DNA of 64,000 bases, taken from Chamaea fasciata (taxonomy: Eukaryota; Chordata; Aves; Passeriformes; Sylviidae). Shown here in pieces: positions 1 to 8,840 of this stretch. Under the pieces are notes generated by a model, which saw only the letters and a list, made by a program, of their open reading frames with translations, made no database searches and was not told the DNA's origin. Every line of letters begins with the position of its first letter. Position 1 is the first letter of the stretch. The stretch lies in assembly GCA_029207755.1 (NCBI GenBank), contig JARCOQ010000005.1, positions 59,965,414-60,029,413 on the forward strand, read 5' to 3'. Both the position numbers and the translations under genes were made by a program.

Positions 1-3000
1 GCTTTCCTTTGGGTGACAGTTTAGTTTCAAGTTTAGCTATTGTTTAGGTGACGTATCTTCTGGTGAGTGGTATTTTGTAGGAGTCTTTAATTCAGAAAGG
101 TCTGTGGAACGTGTATTGAGTTATGTCTCTTGTCAGCTGTCCTTACCTTTCAGCTTTATAGAAATATATAAGAAGCTTAATTGGACAGGAGAAGAGTTAT
201 TTCATCTGAAAAGGGCTCATCCAGCCTTATGTCTGCTTTCTTGCGTTGTGTTTCTATTTATGTGAAATGAATAGATACCCTGTTGTTGAGTAGTTATTTT
301 CTTGATTTCAAAGGTTATTAAAGCCCTGCTTAGTGGTGTGAGAAGGGAATGAACAGGCTGTTACAGTAACCTGCTTTGTTTAGGCTGAGGAGCAACTTAG
401 GACAACAAAAATATTGCATAATAAGATTTTCATCTTTGTTCTGCACTGCAAAATATTAATGAGACTTTCCAGGTGTAGGTGAAATACTGTTCCTGAACTA
501 ATGGGATTGAGTGAAACTGAGAACTTCAAGAGTTAAGAAGGGAAGAACCAAAATTATTAGGCTGTAAGCATGCAATATATGAGAGTTTAATAGATTTTTT
601 TTTTTGTAAAGCTAAGATTGTTTTGGCCTTTTGATATATTGTTTTAGAAATTCTGCTGCATTGATAGCAGACTTACCCTGAAACATCTGCAAGGACTTTC
701 AGTAGTTTGGTGTGGTTTTGTCTCCGGTTACATTAAGAAAACCTTTCCTATATGAGGCACTATTTCCCTCCAGTTGGGAACATAGCTGCAGTTCTAGTTT
801 TAAGAATAATTTGTGGCTTAACAACTCCAACAAAACTTGGCATGCTTAAAATTCATTGTAATTTTACTGTGTATAGAGATTCTTCCAAGAAAAAAGCTCC
901 ACAAAGCAAAAATCCTGGTCTGCCTTTCTCATGTGACTTTTTCATGTCTCTATAAAATGACTTAATATCTAGCTTCATGCACTGCTGTTATTTTTCATTG
1001 CTTAGTTCTCTAAATGCTGTTACTTGAGAAAATTGTTTTGCCTATTTGTGATTCCAGTACAAATAAACTGTGACTTGAAAAACTATCAACAGGAAGTTAT
1101 TGAGGTTTCTTGTATGCTCACTGTATGACAGCTGTGAACAGAAGAGTCATAGTAATAGAGAGAATGATCTTCAGGTAGTAGTCTCATCTCCTGTTGCAAG
1201 AAATATTTATTTCCTAAGTGGAATATAATTATTGGGAACACCGAAGTTGACTGATAGTTTAGTAGAGGAGAGTAGTGAAGGGAATGAAAAGGTTATATGT
1301 TGAGCACAAAATCTGAGGAAAGACTTGGTGTCAGCTGATAAACCATATTTGTGTATAAAATACCATTTTTATTTCTACGAGACCTGTAATCTACTTTGTT
1401 TAGTATCCATAGCTGTGAGTTTTGTTTGAAAGCCAATAATGAGGTGATTTGAGGTTTACGTTCTCGAAACAGTAGCAGGTTATTTTCGGATGGCAAAAGG
1501 CTGGTACAATATCATGCTAAAAAAATTAAAATTGATAGTTTCAGTACAATAAAATCTTGCTACTACCTGAGCTCTCCAGGATATTTTTTAAATAGCATGC
1601 CTTGGTTTGGCAAAGATATCATTTATTGTTTTGTTACTCTTCCCTTTGTACTCCTTTCCCTTTTTCAACTTCCTCTTTCAACTTACCTTGAATATTATTT
1701 TTTTCTCAAGGGACAAGGGTAAGGATGGAGAAATAAATTTTCTTTTTATCTTTTTCTCTTCCAAATAGTACTCCAGTTGTTTGGCTAGAAAATAAAAACA
1801 TGTGTTTGTTGTTACTGATGTAGGTTTTCAAATTCTATTATGCCATTCCAGTGTATAAAAACCAAATCTCAACATTCTTAGTGACTAAATATTGGCAGTA
1901 CTGTCCGTATGCAGATGCTGGAAGGAGATCTGGAACAGATTATAATCTAACTTTTAGAAATAAATAGAGCATGCACCATTAATATTTCACATAAAAGTGA
2001 ATGTTTTATATGGACATCTCAAACAACTGGAACATTTCTCTAGATACAGATGTCAAGGTGGGAGAATGTACTGCTTTATCTGCTTATTAGGAGTTCTAAT
2101 TGACCTACTTGTGCTGAAACAGTTGTAAATTCTATCCTGCTTTCTCCCAGCTGAAGAGTGCTAACAGTGAACCTTTTTTTTCTGAAATGCTGCAGAATTT
2201 CTTTCTTTGTTTGAGGATAAGAGCAACATCTGACATGCTTGTGAAGAGAAGGAGTAGTAAGGCTGAGTTCATTGTGTGCCATTTGTGTGCAGCTACTCAG
2301 TTAGCAAACAGATCTCCCAACATTTTCTCTCCCAGAGCTGTGGGTCATTGGCGTGTTGCTCTTAAAACAGTGAATTTTATGGAATTTAATGTAAAAACTC
2401 TCAGGGCTTTCTTTCTGAGGGCTTTTTCAAGCTGTTGACAGGCTTCATTGTGTGCTTCAAGCAAATTTTACGTTGACTTTTCTTCTTAAAAACATTCCAG
2501 TGAAGCTCTACTTTCTAATTCAGTGCTAGACATGTGCTCCTTTGTGCTCCCTTTAGGCTGTTAAAATTTTCTTATTGCTGCTTCACCCAATGTAATACAG
2601 TTCTGTACAGAACTGTGATGCAGTTCTTTATACTAGTGAATATACGTTCCTAGACTAGTTGAAAAGTTTGACTGCTTCAACAAGTGGCTTACATTCTATA
2701 TACACCTTCTAGATTTGTTCTAGCATCCAGAGTCTGATTTGGTAGAGCTTTGTGTACTGTTTGCAAATGCCTGAGTGGTATGTGATGCAGTAGACGTATT
2801 TCAAGCTTCAGTGAAGTTGAAACATAAAATGGGTTTATGTTGTGAGTTTTTCAGTATTTGAGCTTGACTTCTGTCCTTTGACTCCACATATTCTATCCCT
2901 ACAAACTGAATTAGTGAAGTGTCAGATGGGAGTGGTAAAAAGAAATAGTGTTGTTTATAAAAAATAACTGTTTATTGTTGGTTATAAAATGGTAATTATC

Positions 3001-5277
3001 AGGCTTTCTTGCTCAAATTTTATATTCTTCATGCTATATTTATTATAGATTCATCAACTTTGCAAAATTGTTGCTTATTTGCCTCTTGTAATGTGAATAT
3101 GATAAAGAGCTGTTCAAGTTATTGTTGCATATTTTTTAATGTGTGTCGTTTACTGAACAATAATTGAACACTGAGGGATTTGTAAAGGATTAAGTTTTTC
3201 AGAAACATATCAAATACTGGAAAATATTTTTCATTAATATTACAGTAACCTGAAGCTTACAGAAAATGCAAGCCCCTTAGCTTCCTAATATTGTACTTGT
3301 ATAATATGATGTTTACTAAATTTAAACTAGACAGCTGCTCTACCCTTCAAAATACTTTATGAAAAGGGTATAATGACATATACAGTTAACAGCTTCCTCG
3401 CAAGGGGAAGAGGAGGTGCAGACTCTGATCTCGTCTCTCAAGTGACCAAGCAATAAGACACAAGGGAATGGCATGAAGATTTTGGGTGGGTTAGGTTGTA
3501 TATTAGGAAGAAGATGCTCACCTGGATGTTGATTGGGCATTGGAACAGGCTCCCCAGGACAATTGTCACACCACCAAGCCTGACAAAATTCAAGAAGTGT
3601 TTGGACAATGGTCTAGCCTGTGGTGTGATTCTTGATGTGTCCTGTGCAGGGCCAGGAGTTGGACTTGATAGTCCTCATGGGTCCCTTCCAATGCAGCATA
3701 TTCTATAATTCTACTTAGTGAGCTGAGGCATAATCTTGAAGCATACAAACCTTGTAAATGTCTATGTATGTTGTCTAATTTAGTGGTAAATGTTTTAAAG
3801 TACAAAGTAGATTAATACTAGAAAGAGATTTGAGTTGTTGAGAATCAGGATTTCTAGTGTGCCCTGTTAAATCTCCTTTTTTTTTTTTCCCCCAGTCTGT
3901 TATCTGGCCCAAATAAATTGCAGTTTAGGAGTGACAGACAATAGGGAAAAGTTAGTCTTTTTGACTCGTGAAGGGAATACTGAGGATTAAAGTAAACCTA
4001 TGTATGTCCAGGTGTATTAAACCAGAAAGAGCAACTGTGTTTCTGTAAATGAATGAGGTATTTTCCAAATACTCAGTGTATTCACTTGGCCAACAGCAGT
4101 ACCATGAAGAGCTATCTAGATTGCATCTCAGTGATAAGCTCGAGTCTCTTACCCTATATGTGTGAAAGCAAGATCTGATTCAAGTGGCATCAATTGTGAC
4201 TGAATTTTGTGGATGAAGTCCTCTGTGAAAGGTGGTTTCTGGGAACATTATTCTTTTTCCTTCTGTCTAAATCTGAGAATTTGAGTTAGAAGAAAATTAT
4301 ATCTCCAAGGGTCAAATCTGAACTGTAAGGTTTAATCTTGCTTGTGCTAAGAATAGTAGACTTGCATAATGCAAACCTTTTAATCAGAAAAGTGGCTGTA
4401 AACCTCTTATTCAACAAATTACTCCTGCTATCTATTTTTGTAGTAATTTTTATTTTGTAACAGTGTTTATTACTTGCTGTTTTCACTGTAGCATCTGTTC
4501 AGCTCAAATTGATTTAAATTTACCTGTGCTGTTGTGATAGAATTATTAGCTAAAAATCCAGATGTACTGTAGTTATGTGCTCTGTGCTACATCTTTCAAT
4601 ATAATTTGTATAATCCAGTGCACTTTCAAATGGAAGTGAGGGAAGAATTTGTCTTGCAGAACCAGTAGCATTTATGGTCAATTGTACCCAAAGTACAAAG
4701 CTTGACCTGAACTTCTCAGCTGATGTGAAACTGTAACTTAAGAATAAGCTGAGGAAATTTCATCTGTGACTTGAACTAAACGAGTATGTTTTGGCAAATG
4801 TGGAGTTAAACATTTGGCATTCAGTGGTAAAATGGCTTTGCTTTGTGAATAAATGGGAAATCTGAGATAGTACTTGATATTCCCCTTTAAGATGTAAGTA
4901 TAGATGATGAGCTGCAAAAGTATGAAAATTGACTGTAGTGGCTACCACATCTACTCAAAACAGTGGAGTCTGTCAGAAGATGGGGCTAACTAAGACAGAA
5001 AGCTTTAATTTGAAGCTCTGAGTGAATGTGTACCTTTCTGAAAGAGCTGAAAAATTTTTTTTGGATCATTTTAGTACTTTTAATAGAATAATAAATGATT
5101 ATTCTTGAAAGCCCTTATGCTTTGTAAATGAATATCTATTTTTTTTAATGTGAGCATATCCATTTTTCTGGTATTTTATGTGAAAAGAATGGGAAAGCTC
5201 ATTATTTTATAAGTCTTGCAGGTGTTGTCTTTCACTTTTGTAAATAATTAAAGCTAATTACAGATTGGTATTTGCAG
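1..5277 (+). other. PARPBP: Intron of PARPBP (no exon seen)
   Basis: This AT-rich stretch precedes the first PARPBP exon visible here and should be one long intron. I looked for the preceding exon, which in human PARPBP encodes a segment with a Thr-Leu-Phe-Arg-Ser-Pro motif, and did not find it, so it probably lies left of the window. The only recognisable content is a CR1 fragment at 3386-3713. Short open frames in the interval lack splice signals and resemble nothing I know. Confidence 0.6.
3386..3713 (+). repeat. CR1 LINE 3' fragment
   Basis: The segment follows the 3' portion of avian CR1 in sense orientation. It has the CTTCCTCGCAAGGGGAAGAG block, the ATTGGAACAGGCTCCCCAGG block, the GGGCCAGGAGTTGGACTTGA block and the GGGTCCCTTCCAATG block, and it ends in the ATTCTATAATTCTA tail. 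It is 5'-truncated and diverged, so it is inactive. The ORFs found here on both strands are remnants of it. Confidence 0.93.
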
Positions 5278-5419
5278 ATGAAGCAATCTTCAATTAAATC
5301 CCAGTTTGCCTGTACATATAAAAATGATTTGAGTGAAATGAGTGGTCAGCATTCCCATGCAATTCCAGCCTACAAACATCTTGTACCAAAGCAACATTTA
5401 AAAGCTGGAGAGCACACAG
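5278..5419 (+). CDS. PARPBP: PARPBP (PARI) penultimate coding exon
   Basis: PARPBP/PARI is a nuclear protein related to UvrD-type helicases. It binds PCNA and RAD51 and restrains homologous recombination at replication forks. This exon starts after TTTGCAG at 5277 and ends at the donor GTGAGC (5420). It is 142 nt, entering at phase 0 and leaving at phase 1, and encodes 47 residues beginning Met-Lys-Gln-Ser-Ser. The block Ser-Gln-Phe-Ala-Cys-Thr-Tyr-Lys-Asn-Asp near its start corresponds to the conserved SQFACTYK stretch I know from human PARI, in the less conserved region between the helicase-like core and the C-terminal PCNA box. The split codon G|AA joins it in frame to the exon at 6054. 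The ATG at its start is an internal codon, not a translation start. Confidence 0.9.
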
Positions 5420-6053
5420 GTGAGCTGTGGTAGGATTGAATAAATAAATGTGATGGGTAATACTTTAAATGCTATCAATCTTCAGTAGAACTCTAAATAT
5501 TTTCAAGAAAAAAGCCAAAAATGTTTCGTGGTTTTCAATATCTTATATGCCAGTTAAATCTTTTTGCAATAAAACTGTAATGCCAATGCTTTGAAAATAT
5601 AAGTGTTTGAAAAATGTGCTGATGCTATCTTGAGGTAAAAAAGTGATTTATGTTGCATGTATGACATGTTTGTTCTTATTCTACAAAAGTAAGCCAAGAG
5701 AAATTTATATTTATGCCATCAAAAGGGGGGAAAATTTGTTTTACTGCACGACAAACTATATAATATAGAAAATTTCTATGCCCTTTAACCCTCTCTTCCA
5801 ATATCTTAAAGTTATAAATCCACTTCCCTTAGTCAGTTATCACATGGTTTTGAGCAATGTAATTTTAAATTGGCAATGCACTTATGAACACATAGCAAAT
5901 GTAATACCAATGACCAGCATAGCTTTGTTTTATTGGTAATATATTAATTTTGATTAAAAAAAAATAACATGGCAGTCCTTATAGGAAAAGGATGTATGTT
6001 CCCAGGTAACTTTTTATTTCCTCACATATGTTTTTGATATTCTTACATGACAG
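5420..6053 (+). other. PARPBP: Last intron of PARPBP
   Basis: The intron runs from donor GTGAGC to the acceptor TTCTTACATGACAG. It is 634 nt and AT-rich, and I see no repeat or further exon in it. Confidence 0.85.
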
Positions 6054-6388
6054 AAGGTACAAATTCATGTCTTGATGTACCAGGGCTTGGAACTATTTCT
6101 GAAAGTGTTCACCAGACTAGAAGTTATACAGAAATGGGAAAGCTGAGTTGTCAGCCAAGGAACAAGAACTCCGAGAATGAACAGATGGATTTGAATAACG
6201 ACAAAATAATCTGTGACAAGGAAAGTGAGCCATCTTTGCAAAAAAATACTAAAAGACTTAAGACTTCAAGCAGCTCTAAGAAGGAATTGGACAGCAAAAT
6301 TGGTGGTAAAAGAAAACAGACCAAAACCACACGTAAGAATAAATTGATTGCTGGTCAGGCAAAACTAACTCGCTTTTTTCAACTCTAA
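6054..6388 (+). CDS. PARPBP: PARPBP (PARI) terminal coding exon with C-terminal PCNA-interacting box
   Basis: This last coding exon enters at phase 1, completing a Glu codon with the previous exon, and encodes 110 further residues before TAA at 6386-6388. The tail is hydrophilic and lysine/serine-rich, as expected for the disordered PARI C terminus. It has a basic cluster (Gly-Lys-Arg-Lys-Gln-Thr-Lys, then Arg-Lys-Asn-Lys) that could act as a nuclear localisation signal. It ends [10 protein letters not shown], a canonical PIP box (Q-x-x-L-x-x-F-F). Human PARI, from memory, ends QAKLTQFFRL, preceded by DKLISG where this bird has NKLIAG, so the identity is secure. The middle of the exon is poorly conserved. 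The upstream ATG at 6047 belongs to the intron and is not a start. Confidence 0.95.
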
Positions 6389-6545
6389 GTTTTTGTTTTC
6401 ACATACATGACATGTTGACAGTTGTAAAATTTTGCGAGAAAACTGGTGAAATTAATGAATTGATTTCTTTCATGCGTAAATAATTGAAAGTAGCTTGTTT
6501 ATTGTATGAGACAACTACTTACAAGTCTGGATTATGCTGAAGTAT

Positions 6546-6551
6546 TTTATT
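6546..6551 (-). promoter_or_regulatory. PMCH: Candidate PMCH polyadenylation signal
   Basis: AATAAA on the - strand, about 195 nt after the PMCH stop codon, which suits the short 3'UTR of this gene. A second copy lies at 6498-6503. Either would place the PMCH mRNA end opposite PARPBP 3'UTR sequence. Confidence 0.5.
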
Positions 6552-6697
6552 TTTCAATAACAATACATTATTGATAATTACACTGTTATTTTTGGTAATG
6601 AATTATGTATCCCTCTACAATGCAATGGGAAATTATTGTTGCATGCGTATGTACAGCTACAACAACACTCAATAACTTGAAATTACATTAAATTCAG

Positions 6698-6703
6698 AAT
6701 AAA
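6698..6703 (+). promoter_or_regulatory. PARPBP: Candidate PARPBP polyadenylation signal
   Basis: This is the first AATAAA on the + strand after the PARPBP stop codon and would give a 3'UTR of roughly 330 nt. It lies within about 40 nt of the PMCH stop on the other strand, so the two transcripts would be complementary at their 3' ends. Further AATAAA hexamers at 7004-7009 and 7255-7260 could extend the antisense overlap into PMCH. Confidence 0.5.
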
Positions 6704-6743
6704 ATGTTTAATCTTCAAAGAAGGTGGTGGAGATGAGTAGTTT

Positions 6744-6793
6744 TCACACTTGCCAACAAGGTCGATAGACTCTTCCCAGCATACACCTGAGGA
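6744..6793 (-). CDS. PMCH: PMCH exon 3: core of melanin-concentrating hormone
   Basis: The exon follows the acceptor CCTCCTGTAG, which has a long T-rich tract, and encodes Leu-Arg-Cys-Met-Leu-Gly-Arg-Val-Tyr-Arg-Pro-Cys-Trp-Gln-Val followed by TGA (6744-6746). This is the invariant cyclic core of MCH, with the two cysteines (Cys7 and Cys16 of the 19-residue hormone) that form the ring and the Arg-Val-Tyr receptor-contact segment. It enters at phase 1. The split codon A|TC gives Ile at MCH position 4, where mammals have Met (A|TG). MCH is a hypothalamic neuropeptide acting through MCH receptors on feeding, energy balance and sleep. Confidence 0.97.
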
Positions 6794-7019
6794 CTACAGG
6801 AGGAAAAAAAAAAAAAGAGCCTGAAAGTTTAAATAATCAAAGAAGCAGAATTCTTATGGCTTCTGGAAATATTAATTTAACAAATGCTCCCTCCCCTGTG
6901 CACCAAATCATAACAGTCATGGAGTCTCTAAATGAACCTTTACCAAATTGCTATATTGACACTGCAGTGTACTTTACCAGCAAGAAATAATTTTTTGTGT
7001 AAAAATAAAATATATTTAC

Positions 7020-7221
7020 TGTCAAAATCTCTTCTTCCTATAGGGAATTTAGCTGAATTTTCTTCATCTGTGGTCTCTCTTTCCTGTACTGAGTCAATAT
7101 TTTGAATTTCAGTGTCAGCTGGAAAAGCCATGGCTCCCTTCAGTGCAGGATAAGGTAGTTGCTTTCTACCGAAGTTAATTGGCATAACATGATTGAAGAA
7201 ATCATGTCTGGGACCTCTGTC
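7020..7221 (-). CDS. PMCH: PMCH exon 2: NGE-like peptide, NEI and the first residues of MCH
   Basis: The exon has acceptor AAAACAG before 7221 and donor GTAAAT after 7020. It is 202 nt, entering at phase 0 and leaving at phase 1. It begins Asp-Arg-Gly-Pro-Arg-His-Asp-Phe-Phe-Asn-His and contains Pro-Ala-Leu-Lys-Gly-Ala-Met-Ala-Phe-Pro-Ala, the NGE-peptide region. It then has Asp-Glu-Glu-Asn-Ser-Ala-Lys-Phe-Pro-Ile-Gly-Arg-Arg-Asp-Phe-Asp. The Ile-Gly-Arg-Arg is the conserved cleavage and amidation site that ends NEI, and Asp-Phe-Asp starts MCH. The Lys-Arg pair that precedes NEI in mammals is Glu-Arg here, leaving a single arginine. The Met at 7183-7185 is internal. Confidence 0.96.
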
Positions 7222-7715
7222 CTGTTTTGAGGGAAGACAAGAGGTTTATCTTTAAATAAAGTCAGTGTGTTCACATTTTGTACTTTATACTTCAACAGTG
7301 CAGTTATTTCATCTTTCAAAATCATACCTTAAAAGAAGTGACCTGCATTACAACTTTGGCCAAAATGGTTTAATGGACACAATAAAATAATGAGTCTTGT
7401 GTTTGGCAAAGTCAAGAACCTGTTGCTGCACATAGGGACATACATCAAATATAAATACAGCTTTCTTCCCCCCCTCCATCCAAGTCTTGGCTACTATCTG
7501 AAAATCAGATTTAATTCAACTCTCCAAGTTACACATTTAGAATCTTGGCATTAGATATATAGAGTTGAATTTCTTTTTTTCTTGACTATGTTATGTTAAA
7601 CGGATATTTTTGTATATTTACCTGGTTATTGATTTAAATTGTTGTACTTGTTTTCTAAAGGGGTATAAATGAATTTCAATTTTACAATTAAGCCAGAATT
7701 TAAAACTGAACTCAC

Positions 7716-7967
7716 CGAAAACTTCATGTTTCCAGCATTCTTATCATTGAAAACACTGCTGTCTTCAGTCTTGTAGTGCTTCAGCAAAGGTATAGCTCCC
7801 CTGTTCATAGTTTTGTCTCCATTTTGTAGAGTTGTTCCTAGATTTAATGTAGCTAGCAACATATTTTCGTCTTCTACCTCTTGCAGAGATTTTGAAACTG
7901 AAAGTAGAAAACCTTGAGAGAAAAGAGAGAGAAGGGAGAGAATTAGGATATATGATGAGATGCACAT
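7716..7967 (-). CDS. PMCH: PMCH exon 1: signal peptide and N-terminal pro-region
   Basis: This first exon of pro-melanin-concentrating hormone begins at ATG 7965-7967 and runs 84 codons to a strong donor (TCG|GTGAGT). Residues 1 to about 21 form a classic signal peptide: Ser-Ser-Tyr-Ile-Leu-Ile-Leu, a leucine-rich core, then Phe-Ser-Gln-Gly. They align with the human prepro-MCH leader from its SSYILIL motif, and the first few residues of the human form are absent. The rest is the weakly conserved pro-region. Joined to exons 2 and 3 the precursor is 167 residues (165 in human), and all three phases agree. An in-frame TAA lies just upstream of the ATG, which fixes the start. Introns of 494 and 226 nt make this a compact 1.2 kb gene, as in mammals. 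Confidence 0.96.
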
Positions 7968-8069
7968 TTTTTAGTTATTTAACACTTGCATAGAAGTTCA
8001 GCACTTCTCAAATTCTAAGAAAGCTTTTCCAGTGGTAAATAATTGTTTTCCTTTTCTGGAATGGCACAC

Positions 8070-8077
8070 TTTATATA
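8070..8077 (-). promoter_or_regulatory. PMCH: TATA box of PMCH
   Basis: TATATAAA on the - strand, about 103 nt upstream of the PMCH start codon. It predicts a transcription start near 8045 and a 5'UTR of about 80 nt. The placement fits a compact, strongly tissue-restricted neuropeptide gene. The start site itself is inferred. Confidence 0.6.
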
Positions 8078-8726
8078 TTTTACAGGTTGAATGGAAACTA
8101 CTTCAGTGGCTGATGAGTTCATTCTTTTAAAATGACTCATATTAAGGAGTAACCTTTTCTATAATCCTTCTAATCCCACCTGTTTAGAACGAAAACATTT
8201 CTTTGTCATACCTAATTTGTTTCTTTGTATTTTTTTAGAACAGATTAGTTCCTTTTGGTGGATCAGTATAACAAAGTTCACAGAAAAAGTGATGTCCACT
8301 TGTGTTGTTTATAAAGCCTTGCCTCTGGCTAAGGCAATTTAAGAAGAGGAACTAATCTACATATGTAAGCAGGACTGTTGTAAAGGTATGATGCATCATA
8401 GCTTTTGATTAAAACTGGATTCACTAAAGAGCTGAAACTCTTGAAATTTGATGACAGCTTTGGCTGCTACCATGTTAAAGCTGAAATAATTCATTTGTGT
8501 TTTAATGTCTGTCATGTCAGGTTGCATTATACAGAGTTTATGGCTAGAAATATTTATTAGTACCTAATTAACTCTTTGTATTTTCTTACTGAGAGTGGAC
8601 CTTTCTCTGCTATAAATATAACATAGTCAAAGTAAACTTCAGTTTTTTCATTTAAAATGTCTTTGAAATGTATCTATTATGCTGTGGAAGGAAATGTAGA
8701 AGTTTGTGCATACTATTTTGTTGTTG

Positions 8727-8840
8727 TTGTGGGGACTTTTTTGTTTTGCTTTGGTTTTTTGGGGGGGGGGGTGTCTGGATTTTTTTTGTTTCGGTTTGGG
8801 TTTTTTTTGTTGGCTGTTTTTGTTTGGGGTTTTTTGCCTT
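8727..8840 (+). repeat. G/T-rich low-complexity tract
   Basis: Low-complexity sequence of TTG and TTTTG steps interrupted by G runs: GGGG near 8731, eleven consecutive G at 8761-8771, then GGG and GGGG. The open frames here are repeat artefacts. It lies about 650-800 nt upstream of the inferred PMCH start. Confidence 0.85.

Noticed and set aside
20..62. A 43-nt segment between GTGACAG and CTG|GTGAGT, open in one frame, as a further PARPBP exon.
   Set aside because: Its translation does not match the part of PARI expected upstream of the exon at 5278, and the acceptor lacks a convincing branch and pyrimidine context at the window edge.
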